Origin: Comamonadaceae bacterium | GTDB taxonomy: Bacteria; Pseudomonadota; Gammaproteobacteria; Burkholderiales; Burkholderiaceae_C | Direction of reading: 5' to 3' | Length of the DNA: 8,992 bases | NCBI GenBank assembly: GCA_947466165.1 | Contig: CANIDW010000044.1 | Span: 1-8,992 of the forward strand | Shown here: piece after piece, positions 1-5,682 of the stretch | How the letters are laid out: every line of letters begins with the position of its first letter | Numbering within the stretch: position 1 is the stretch's first letter | The notes under the pieces: model-generated | The model's input: the letters and a program-made list of their open reading frames with translations, nothing else | Told to the model about the DNA's origin: nothing | Databases searched by the model: none | Translations under genes and position numbers: made by a program

Positions 1-112
1 CCATGTCAACCATGACGGCGCCACTGGACTGACGGGCGATTTCGCCGGTTTCCATCGTGACCTTGTGTTGGCCCCACTGGAAGGTTTTGCTCACTTTATT
101 GAAAATGCTCAT
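1..112 (-). CDS. pnp: Polyribonucleotide nucleotidyltransferase (PNPase), N-terminal fragment
   Basis: Only the first 37 codons lie in the window; the gene continues past the left edge. The minus-strand start codon is at 112-110, behind a clear ribosome binding site (TGGAG, 7 bases before ATG). The peptide begins [20 protein letters not shown] and continues with the [13 protein letters not shown] segment, which is typical of the first RNase PH domain of PNPase in Burkholderiales. PNPase is a trimeric, phosphate-dependent 3'-5' exoribonuclease and a degradosome partner in many proteobacteria. Its position directly after rpsO is the conserved proteobacterial order and supports the call. The leader carries a long hairpin (listed separately) that suggests RNase III/PNPase autoregulation, as known in E. 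coli. The identification is secure although only a short part is visible. Confidence 0.93.
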   Translation of the reverse strand, partial: MSIFNKVSKTFQWGQHKVTMETGEIARQSSGAVMVDM

Positions 113-182
113 GTTTATTCTCCATTTAAGTCGGGTGCATGAGGCTGCTACCCAATGCCCGGAGCGGGCCGGCTGAACACGA

Positions 183-253
183 TGCCATTCCACAAAATGC
201 CTGAGAACCTCGGAAAACCGGGGTTGTGACAGGACTTTTCTTGTGGAATGACA
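183..253 (-). promoter_or_regulatory. pnp leader long hairpin, candidate RNase III / PNPase autoregulatory element
   Basis: On the minus strand, bases 253-241 (TGTCATTCCACAA) can pair with 195-183 (TTGTGGAATGGCA) as a 13-bp stem with a single U·G wobble. The stem can extend inward through CCTG/CAGG, AACC/GGTT and a CGG-TTTT-CCG tip, with internal loops. The 3' foot of the hairpin is about 70 bases upstream of the pnp start codon. In E. coli the pnp leader has a long stem cut by RNase III, after which PNPase attacks its own mRNA. The position and shape match that arrangement. The pairing is seen in the sequence; the function is inferred. Confidence 0.72.
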
Positions 254-285
254 CAGCGCGTGCTCTTTTTGCCTTGCTCCGAAGT

Positions 286-321
286 AAAAAACGCCTGAGC
301 TAGTGAACTAACTCAGGCGTT
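286..321 (-). terminator. Intrinsic terminator downstream of rpsO
   Basis: A perfect 10-bp stem pairs 321-312 (AACGCCTGAG on the minus strand) with 299-290 (CTCAGGCGTT). The 12-base loop can itself pair (TAGT/ACTA), and six T residues follow on the minus strand. It begins 18 bases after the rpsO stop codon. It probably ends most rpsO transcripts and lets a fraction read through into pnp, as the E. coli rpsO terminator does. The A-run lies only on the pnp side, so it acts on the minus strand. Confidence 0.88.
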
Positions 322-339
322 CTTCAAAGTTGTCAGTGC

Positions 340-606
340 TTACTTACGCAGGCCAAGTTTGGCGATCAGCGCAACATAACGGGGTGCATCCTTGGACCTC
401 AGGTAGTCCAGCAGTTTGCGGCGGCGGCTGACCATGCGCAGCAGACCACGACGGCCGTGGTGGTCTTTGGCGTGGGTCTTGAAGTGAGGCATCAATTCAT
501 TGATGCGGCCGGTCAGCAGGGCCACTTGAACTTCCGGGCTGCCGGTATCGCCAGCCTGGCGTGCGTTGGCCTGAACGATGTCGGCCTTGATCGATTTTGC
601 AATCAT
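340..606 (-). CDS. rpsO: 30S ribosomal protein S15
   Basis: The product is an 88-residue protein, the normal length for S15, which binds the central domain of 16S rRNA early in assembly of the small subunit. The family signature is visible: [14 protein letters not shown] at residues 19-32, and the basic segment [20 protein letters not shown] at 49-68 that contacts rRNA. The start codon has a good ribosome binding site (AAAGGA, 5 bases before ATG). A perfect TATAAT lies about 115 bases upstream and a strong terminator follows the stop, so rpsO has its own transcription unit with partial readthrough into pnp. In E. coli S15 represses its own translation by binding a leader pseudoknot. The leader here is about 106 bases, but I could not recognise a specific S15-binding fold in it. 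Confidence 0.98.
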   Translation of the reverse strand: MIAKSIKADIVQANARQAGDTGSPEVQVALLTGRINELMPHFKTHAKDHHGRRGLLRMVSRRRKLLDYLRSKDAPRYVALIAKLGLRK

Positions 607-718
607 GGTTTTTCCTTTAGGAACTTGCGAACGGAGCAGTGTTCCCGAAGTGGGACTTGACCGCTGACCGCCGTGTTAATTGCAGCACCGGCACGGGGCC
701 GATTTAGCAAAGCCTTGG

Positions 719-724
719 ATTATA
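719..724 (-). promoter_or_regulatory. Probable rpsO promoter -10 box (TATAAT) overlapping the upstream stop codon
   Basis: The minus strand reads GGGCTATAATCC. A perfect TATAAT hexamer overlaps the last sense codon and the TAA stop of the aminotransferase gene (CTA TAA T). The region 17 bases upstream offers only a poor -35 (CCAAAA), and there is no TGn extension. Transcription would start near 712 and give rpsO a leader of about 106 bases, similar to the E. coli layout. A highly expressed ribosomal protein gene needs its own promoter, and this is the only good -10 seen in the interval. Confidence 0.55.
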
Positions 725-1928
725 GCCCAGCGGGCAGCTTGTTTTGGGCCAGCCAAACGGCCAGCCTTTGCGCGCCCTGGCGCAGGCGCTCCGGCTGCTG
801 GCTGGCAAAACACCAGCGCAGCCAGCCCTGCTCAGCGGGGTCAGTGCTGTTTGTAAACGCCGCACCCGGGGCCAGACCCAACCCGGCCTCGGCCACCAGG
901 CGCTTTGCGGTGGCCAGCGAGTCCTGAAACTCAGGCCGTCCGGTCAGCCTGAAAAACGCGTACATGCCGCCGGCCGCCGGCGCCAGCTGCACGCCCGGCA
1001 ACGCCTGCAACAGCGGCACCAGGGTGTCGCGGCAGGCCTTGAGGTGCGCCACCACACGGGGCGTGACCTCCGCTGTGCGCTGCAGCGCCACCACCCCGGC
1101 ACGCTGCACAAACACCGGCGAGCAGGAGGTGTTGAACTCGATCAGCTTGCCCATGTGTGGCGTCATGTCGGGCGGCATCACCAGCCAGCCCAGGCGCCAG
1201 CCTGTCATCAAAAAGCTCTTGGAAAAGCTGTGCACCACCACCAGCCTGTCCTGGGGATCTGCAATGTCCAGAAAACTCGGCGCGCAGCCGTTGGGCGTGG
1301 GCTCGTAATAAAGCCGCTCATACACCTCGTCGGCCAGTATCCAGGTGCCGGTGCTGCGGCAATGCGCCAGCAGGGTTTGCTGCTCGGCGCGGCTGAGCGT
1401 CCAGCCGGTCGGGTTGTTGGGAGCGTTGAGCACCAAGAGCCGCGTGGCCGGCGTGATGGCCGACAGCAGTTCGGCCATGTCCAGCTGCCACTGGCCGTCC
1501 ACTGGCCGCAGGCTGACGCAATGCAGCTCGGCGCCCATGACGGCCGGCTGCGCTGTCAGGTTGGGCCAGACCGGCGTCACCACCACCACCCGGTCACCGG
1601 CGTTGACCAGCGCCTGCACGGCCAGCATCAGCGCATTCACACCACCGGCCGTCACCGCCACGCGGTCCACGCCCACGGGCGCGGCACCGGCTGTGCGCAT
1701 GGCGCTGCAGTAACGGGCAATTTCCTCGCGCAGTTCGGGCAGGCCCAGGTTGTGCGCATAAAAGGTTTCGCCGCTGTTCATTGAATCAGCTGCCGCCTGC
1801 CGTATGAAAGCCGGCGTCACTTCATCGCTTTCGCCAAACCAGAACTTGAGAACGTCGTCCCGACCCATTGCGGCATTGGCCACCTGGCGGATCATGGATT
1901 CTTCGAGGCTCAGAACGGCTTGGCGCAT
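720..1928 (-). CDS. Pyridoxal-phosphate-dependent aminotransferase, class I/II (fold type I)
   Basis: The 402-residue protein has the normal length and motif order of aspartate-aminotransferase-like enzymes. Visible are a glycine-rich cofactor-phosphate segment (TAGGVNAL, 93-100), NNPTG (171-175, Asn contacting the cofactor ring oxygen), ADEVYE (199-204, with Asp200 expected to pair with the pyridine nitrogen) and SFSKSF (234-239, Lys237 as Schiff-base lysine). Arg245 follows in MTGWRLGWL, and Arg371 in GWLRWCFA is the likely substrate-carboxylate arginine. The protein should transfer an amino group between an amino acid and a 2-oxo acid in the cytoplasm; the substrate cannot be read from the sequence. 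The start is preceded by AAAGG 9 bases upstream. It lies 40 bases after the substrate-binding protein gene and is probably cotranscribed with it, so an amino-acid link is possible but unproven. Confidence 0.93.
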   Translation of the reverse strand: MRQAVLSLEESMIRQVANAAMGRDDVLKFWFGESDEVTPAFIRQAAADSMNSGETFYAHNLGLPELREEIARYCSAMRTAGAAPVGVDRVAVTAGGVNALMLAVQALVNAGDRVVVVTPVWPNLTAQPAVMGAELHCVSLRPVDGQWQLDMAELLSAITPATRLLVLNAPNNPTGWTLSRAEQQTLLAHCRSTGTWILADEVYERLYYEPTPNGCAPSFLDIADPQDRLVVVHSFSKSFLMTGWRLGWLVMPPDMTPHMGKLIEFNTSCSPVFVQRAGVVALQRTAEVTPRVVAHLKACRDTLVPLLQALPGVQLAPAAGGMYAFFRLTGRPEFQDSLATAKRLVAEAGLGLAPGAAFTNSTDPAEQGWLRWCFASQQPERLRQGAQRLAVWLAQNKLPAGL

Positions 1929-1968
1929 GGCAAAAGGCCTTTGTAAAACATCAAACTCAAAAAAGGAC

Positions 1969-3255
1969 TCACGAGGGCCGGTTCATCTGGCAGCTGTGCG
2001 GCTGCTCGGCGCCGGTTTGCGAAATGGTTTTGATGACCCTGAAACCAAAGCCGGAACCCTCAACATCAAACTTCACACCGGGCGCGCCCTGCCGGTCCAT
2101 CACCGCCACCCGCAGCGGTTGCTGAAACTGGTGATCGGCCGCGCGCATGGCGCCGGCGAGACCCGACACATTGACACTGACTTTTTCCATCTGCCGCGCC
2201 ACGGCGGCTGCTTCCGAGCTGCCGGCTTTTTCGATGCTCTGGGTCAGCGCCTCCACCATGAGCTGCATGCGCATGTGCACATAGTCGTCCTGCGGCTTGG
2301 GAAAGCGCTGCCTAAAGGCCTGGTAAAAGCGCTCCGAATCAGCGCCCGGCGTGTTCGGAAACCAATCCGCCACCGCAATCACCTTACCCACGCCGGCCTC
2401 GGCCAACACGCCGGGCACACCCAGCGCGTTCCCATAAAAGGTGTAGAACTTGCCTTCAAAGCCAACGTCCTTGGCGGCTTTGACCAAGAGCGTGAGGTCA
2501 TTGCCGAAGTTGCCGGTCAGCACAGCCTGAGCGCCGCTTTGTTTGATCTTGACGGCATAGGGCAAAAAATCCTTCACGCGCGCCATCGGGTGCAGCTCGT
2601 CGCCAACGATCTGCACGTCGGGCCTTTGCTGGCCCAGCTGCTTTCTGGCTTCGCGCAGCACCGACTGACCGAAGCTGTAGTCCTGCCCGATCAGGTAAAT
2701 GCTTTTGAGCGCCCTATCGTCCTTGAGCACATCCATCAGCGCGGCCATGCGCATGTCGGCATGCGCGTCAAAGCGAAAGTGCCAGAAGCTGCATTTCTCG
2801 TTGGTCAGCGCCGGCTCTACCGCCGAGTAATTGAGAAACAACACCCGCTTGGCCGGCTCGCGCTCGTTGTGTTTGTTGATGGCGTCAATCAACACCGCCG
2901 CGGTGGCCGACGAATTGCCCTGCGCAATGACGCGGATGCCGTCGTCGATAGCCGAGCGCAGTGCAGCCAGCGCCTCTTCGTTCTGGCCCTTGCTGTCGTA
3001 ACGCTCGATGCGCAGCGCTTGAGCGCCAGACGGTAACTTGACGCCGCCACGCGCATTAACGCGCTCTGTGGCCCACACCAGATTGCGAAAGACCGCTTCA
3101 CCCGTGTTACCGAAAGGACCGGATAGGCTTTCAATCAAAGCGATACGCACAGCAGGCGCGGCGCTCTGGGCCACGGCCATGACCGGCAGACAGGCCGCCA
3201 GGGCCAACAAGCCAAGGGCCAGAAATCTCAGACCATGTTTCAAAACAATGTGCAT
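1969..3255 (-). CDS. Periplasmic substrate-binding protein, branched-chain amino acid ABC transporter type (LivK-like)
   Basis: The 428-residue protein has a basic N-terminus, a hydrophobic core (residues 10-29) and a likely signal peptidase I site at AVA|Q (29/30). The mature part starts as a type I periplasmic binding protein (Peripla_BP_6 family): IALIESLSGPFGNTGEAVFR at 38-57, VNARGGV at 66-72, the LIGQDYSFGQSVL segment at 188-200, and a second lobe near 240-300. Such proteins capture amino acids, amides or similar small ligands for an ABC permease. No permease or ATPase gene is nearby, so it is an orphan binding component here. Its ATG shares one base with the tsaD stop (TGATG), which indicates translational coupling. 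A lipobox-like LAAC (19-22) could alternatively make it a lipoprotein. Confidence 0.88.
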   Translation of the reverse strand: MHIVLKHGLRFLALGLLALAACLPVMAVAQSAAPAVRIALIESLSGPFGNTGEAVFRNLVWATERVNARGGVKLPSGAQALRIERYDSKGQNEEALAALRSAIDDGIRVIAQGNSSATAAVLIDAINKHNEREPAKRVLFLNYSAVEPALTNEKCSFWHFRFDAHADMRMAALMDVLKDDRALKSIYLIGQDYSFGQSVLREARKQLGQQRPDVQIVGDELHPMARVKDFLPYAVKIKQSGAQAVLTGNFGNDLTLLVKAAKDVGFEGKFYTFYGNALGVPGVLAEAGVGKVIAVADWFPNTPGADSERFYQAFRQRFPKPQDDYVHMRMQLMVEALTQSIEKAGSSEAAAVARQMEKVSVNVSGLAGAMRAADHQFQQPLRVAVMDRQGAPGVKFDVEGSGFGFRVIKTISQTGAEQPHSCQMNRPS

Positions 3256-4385
3256 CAGACGATCAAGGCTTGGGTATTGGAAAGCGCCGCAGCGTCGCGG
3301 CTGATGTCGTCCAGCGGCCAGCGCGGCTTGACGTCAAAAGTGTAGGCCGTCTGCAAATCTTGCAGCCCGGCCTGCAAGCGCATGCCGGCGGCCAGCGCGA
3401 TCATGGCGCCGTTGTCGGTGCACAAATGCAGCTCGGGGTAATGCACGCGAATACCGCGCTGCCGGCACACCGCATTGAGCTGGCTGCGCAGCGCGGCGTT
3501 GGCGCCCACACCACCTGCGACGACCAGGCGCTTGAGGCCGGTTTGCGCCATGGCGCTCATGGATTTTTTGACCAGCACCTCGACGATGGCCGCCTGCGTC
3601 GATGCGGCCAAATCGGCCTTGCGGCTGTCGAGCGCGTCACCCAGCTTTTTAGCCTGCGTCAACACCGCGGTTTTCAGGCCAGCAAATGAAAAATCAAGCT
3701 CACCGCTGTGCAGCAAAGGCCGAGGCAGTTTGAAGGCCGTGGCATCGCCTTGCTCTGCCAGCTTGGCCAGGTGCGGCCCGCCGGGGTAAGGCAAGCCCAT
3801 GAGCTTGGCCGACTTGTCAAAAGCCTCACCCGCCGCGTCATCAATACTTTCGCCCAGCAATTCGTAACTGCCCACGCGGTCCACCCTCATCAGCTGCGTG
3901 TGGCCACCCGACACCAGCAAAGCCACAAAAGGAAACTCCGGCGGATCGGCACTTAAAAATGGCGAGAGCAAATGGCCTTCAAGGTGATGCACACCCATCA
4001 CCGGCTTGCCCAAGCTGGCGGCCAGCGCGCAGGCCACGCCGGCGCCCACCAGCAACGCACCTGCCAGCCCCGGGCCACGCGTGTAGGCCACAACGTCCAC
4101 CTCCGGCAAAGCGCGGCCAGCCTGACCCATCACCTCAGCAATCAGCGGCAACACGCGGCGAATATGGTCACGGCTGGCGAGCTCCGGCACCACGCCGCCA
4201 TAGGCCTGGTGCATCTCGATCTGGCTATACAAGGCGTGCGAAAGCAGCACCGGCACGCCTGTGCCCGAGGCATCTACCAGCGCCACGCCGGTTTCATCGC
4301 AAGAAGACTCCACGCCCAGCACCAGCCTGGCGGGGGCGCTGTCTGGAGAAGGAGTGGGGGGGAAAGCAGGGGCGGCAAGGGTCAT
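3255..4385 (-). CDS. tsaD: tRNA N6-adenosine threonylcarbamoyltransferase TsaD
   Basis: TsaD transfers the threonylcarbamoyl group from threonylcarbamoyl-AMP to A37 of ANN-decoding tRNAs (t6A), together with TsaB, TsaC and TsaE. The ASKHA/Kae1 fold is clear: [14 protein letters not shown] at 23-36, the HxxxH metal site in HHLEGH (His134 and His138), SGGHTQL at 159-165, [20 protein letters not shown] at 182-201, GGVGANAAL at 291-299, and the third metal ligand Asp324 in CTDNGAMIA. The length of 376 exceeds the usual 335-350 residues. The excess is mainly a proline-rich N-terminal extension of about 20 residues before the conserved LVLGVESS. No Shine-Dalgarno precedes the ATG at 4385, so the true start could be downstream, for example the GTG at codon 22. 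The gene heads the run towards the substrate-binding protein and aminotransferase genes. Confidence 0.96.
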   Translation of the reverse strand: MTLAAPAFPPTPSPDSAPARLVLGVESSCDETGVALVDASGTGVPVLLSHALYSQIEMHQAYGGVVPELASRDHIRRVLPLIAEVMGQAGRALPEVDVVAYTRGPGLAGALLVGAGVACALAASLGKPVMGVHHLEGHLLSPFLSADPPEFPFVALLVSGGHTQLMRVDRVGSYELLGESIDDAAGEAFDKSAKLMGLPYPGGPHLAKLAEQGDATAFKLPRPLLHSGELDFSFAGLKTAVLTQAKKLGDALDSRKADLAASTQAAIVEVLVKKSMSAMAQTGLKRLVVAGGVGANAALRSQLNAVCRQRGIRVHYPELHLCTDNGAMIALAAGMRLQAGLQDLQTAYTFDVKPRWPLDDISRDAAALSNTQALIV

Positions 4386-4744
4386 ATAGGGGGATTGAGT
4401 TTAGGGCAGCGTCAGGGCGACGACGTGCAAGATCAATGCCGGCCCTTTAACGCGGGGGCCGTATGGCCAGCGTTTTTTGCTTAGCAACGCACCAAATAAA
4501 TATTGAATTTTTTAATTCTTTAGAATACATTTAAAGCGCTTATTCTTCCAGAAATTGGTTCTTAAAGTTAAGTTTAAGCTGAGGCGAATTGCCGACTTTT
4601 CAGACATGTTGTACCTGCACTTTTATGCAAATTAAAAGGCAAAGCTTCTATGAATTTACTTCAAACTTTTTATCCAGAGTTGCTGGGTATTCATTGGTTT
4701 GCGAGATAAATCTAATTTTTGAGTAGCCAAAAAAGGAAGTCGGA
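4386..4744. other. Intergenic stretch, AT-rich from about 4480, at the left edge of the accessory island
   Basis: There is no convincing gene in these 359 bases. The first 90 bases are GC-rich and belong to the tsaD upstream region. From about 4480 the composition drops sharply, with roughly one third G+C by hand count over 4501-4740. That contrasts with the GC-rich core genes on both sides and marks foreign DNA or a regulatory spacer. Inside are a near-palindrome CTTAAA-GTTAAG-TTTAAG (4561-4578) and a possible plus-strand promoter (TTGAAT 4503-4508, 17-base spacer, TACATT 4526-4531). I see no tRNA gene, attI site or integrase. Confidence 0.6.
4451..4478 (+). terminator. Weak plus-strand terminator-like hairpin
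   Basis: The pairing is CGC (4451-4453) with GCG (4470-4472) and GGCC (4457-4460) with GGCC (4465-4468) around a GTAT loop. There is an uneven internal loop, and six T residues follow (4473-4478). It would stop plus-strand transcripts entering the island from antisense to tsaD. No plus-strand gene lies upstream for it to serve, so it may be fortuitous. Confidence 0.3.
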
Positions 4745-4990
4745 ATGCCCTATATCGCAATCTTTGGCGTCACTTATTTGGTCGTGGCAATCATGGTCTT
4801 TGTTTTGCTCGCTAGAAAAACTGCGCAAGTTGGAGCCAACATGCTGAACCAAGGCATTCCACGCGAGAACGTGGACGACCTCTACCGTTCCATGCAAGGC
4901 AAAACGCTTCTGGCCACGCTACAAGCAACAGCGATCACTGGCACTATCTTGGGAGGACTGATTTCTCTTGTTGTTCGGGTGCTCGAATAG
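4745..4990 (+). CDS. Small membrane protein of unknown function with two transmembrane segments
   Basis: I do not recognise this 81-residue protein. It shows two hydrophobic segments, residues about 4-22 (IAIFGVTYLVVAIMVFVLL) and about 56-77 (centred on ITGTILGGLISLVV). They are joined by a polar loop of about 33 residues with the acidic stretch ENVDDLY. The C-terminus is short (RVLE). The positive residues after the first segment (ARK) suggest both ends face the outside with a cytoplasmic loop, but this is a rough topology guess. An AAGGAAG ribosome binding site lies about 7 bases before the ATG. The gene sits after the AT-rich spacer and just before an attC-like site, so it may itself have been an integron cassette gene. 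Its composition is lower in G+C than the flanking core genes. Small size lowers certainty, but the start signal and the coherent two-segment design support a real gene. Confidence 0.7.
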   Translation: MPYIAIFGVTYLVVAIMVFVLLARKTAQVGANMLNQGIPRENVDDLYRSMQGKTLLATLQATAITGTILGGLISLVVRVLE

Positions 4991-4999
4991 CATGGTTAT

Positions 5000-5065
5000 T
5001 TATAACAACTTGTTCCAGCCGATGACCTCTCTTTTGTCGGTTCCAGCTGAACGCGGGCATTAGGC
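5000..5065 (+). other. Integron attC-like recombination site (imperfect)
   Basis: The site reads TAACAACTTGTTCCAGCCGA at 5003-5022. This closely resembles the left half of classical attC sites of the aadA type as I recall them (TAACAATTCGTTCAAGCCGA, 17 of 20 identical). The right half has TCGG (5037-5040), GCTGAAC (5046-5052) and the core-like ATTAGGC (5059-5065). CCGA can pair with TCGG and GTTC with GAAC, as expected for a folded attC. At 66 bp it lies within the usual size range. Deviations are that the right core has ATT in place of the conserved GTT, and that the left core (TTATAAC) keeps only its AAC. It could be a degenerate site, or chimaeric through insertion of the next cassette. 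Confidence 0.55.
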
Positions 5066-5070
5066 ATCGC
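5059..5070 (+). repeat. Left arm of a 12-bp perfect inverted repeat enclosing the 182-residue gene
   Basis: ATTAGGCATCGC sits directly against the ATG at 5071 and is the exact reverse complement of 5620-5631. TTAGGCATC is a classic first segment of integron cassettes. The AGG inside it also serves as the only visible ribosome binding site for the gene, 6 bases before the start. Confidence 0.85.
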
Positions 5071-5619
5071 ATGACCGAATTTTTCAATTTTGTCGGTGGA
5101 GCTTTAATCGGCTGGTTCATATCGCATTGGTATTACGCCAAGGCAAGCAGGGATCAATCGGAAGCGATAAAAAAGCTGACTCAAGACCTACGACCCAAGA
5201 CGACACTCCATGACTTCGAAGAAATGCTTGCTCGCAGCTCGTGGACGAAGAACTACATAGATCACACCGAACTGTGGATCGCAGACGAAGACAACACCTT
5301 TCAGATGCAGCGCGGCGAGAAAAGCAAGGACTTCACTGAGCGCTGGACGAAAGTACATCCGGATCCAAATAGCGCCTCCTACCCGATCTACTTGAAGATC
5401 GGCAGCAGCGTGATCAAGGAGCTTACCTTCATCTCCGCAGACGGTGGACGCATCTTTGTCCCAATGCCTGGCGTTCGTCCCTTGCCAGACGAAACCACCG
5501 ATTACTTCTGGAACCTTGGCAGCCTGGAAGTTCGAGTCTGTCGGGTTGTAGGCGAGTACTACCGCTACAACAACCTTGAGGGCGTTGCGAGATTGTCCAA
5601 TGTTTCCCTCGTGAAGTAA
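5071..5619 (+). CDS. Membrane-anchored protein of unknown function in a cassette-like element
   Basis: I do not recognise this 182-residue protein. The N-terminus forms one membrane segment, residues about 4-23 (FFNFVGGALIGWFISHWYYA), with a GGxxxGW pattern. A charged stretch (24-45) follows, and then a soluble domain from about 46 to the end that is rich in aromatic residues and predicted-looking beta strands: YPIYLKIGSSVIKELTFISA at 104-123, GRIFVPMPG at 126-134 and LEVRVCRVVGEYYRY at 152-166. The positive residues after the membrane segment suggest the soluble part is cytoplasmic. The gene fills its element completely: the start follows the left repeat arm with no gap and the stop TAA is followed directly by the right arm. 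This compactness is typical of integron cassettes, which often carry such unrecognised genes. Its G+C is visibly lower than that of the core genes. An N-terminal signal peptide is a less likely alternative, because no cleavage motif is seen. Confidence 0.82.
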   Translation: MTEFFNFVGGALIGWFISHWYYAKASRDQSEAIKKLTQDLRPKTTLHDFEEMLARSSWTKNYIDHTELWIADEDNTFQMQRGEKSKDFTERWTKVHPDPNSASYPIYLKIGSSVIKELTFISADGGRIFVPMPGVRPLPDETTDYFWNLGSLEVRVCRVVGEYYRYNNLEGVARLSNVSLVK

Positions 5620-5631
5620 GCGATGCCTAAT
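5620..5631 (+). repeat. Right arm of the 12-bp inverted repeat, resembling an attC left core
   Basis: GCGATGCCTAAT begins at the base after the TAA stop and is a perfect reverse complement of 5059-5070. In cassettes the left core of attC (RYYYAAC) pairs with the first bases of the same cassette. GCCTAAT fits this except for T in place of the final C. That change is matched by the A in place of G in the other arm, so pairing is kept. The rest of an attC site is not present after it. Confidence 0.85.
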
Positions 5632-5682
5632 CTGCGATAAAACACGAAGACCGCTCATTGTTTTCATATCTCAATCGCAAAG

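Noticed and set aside
254..285. Separate pnp promoter between the rpsO terminator and the leader hairpin
   Set aside because: No pair of -35 and -10 hexamers with acceptable spacing was seen on the minus strand, so it was not annotated.
744..1784. Long plus-strand open frame (346 codons) opposite the aminotransferase gene
   Set aside because: It is antisense to a gene with intact catalytic motifs. The translation is rich in His, Arg, Gln and Pro with no recognisable domain, as expected of a GC-rich shadow frame.
1804..3036. Plus-strand open frame of 410 codons opposite the substrate-binding protein gene
   Set aside because: It overlaps the start region of one clear gene and most of another on the opposite strand. 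The composition is shadow-like and no domain or ribosome binding site is seen.
5059..5631. Insertion sequence with 12-bp terminal inverted repeats
   Set aside because: The enclosed gene has no transposase motifs and begins with a membrane segment. No target-site duplication flanks the arms (GGGC before, CTGC after). A cassette explanation fits better.
5188..5667. Minus-strand open frame of 159 codons opposite the 182-residue gene
   Set aside because: The plus-strand frame has a matching start, stop and flanking repeat arms. The minus frame runs through those borders and shows no domain.
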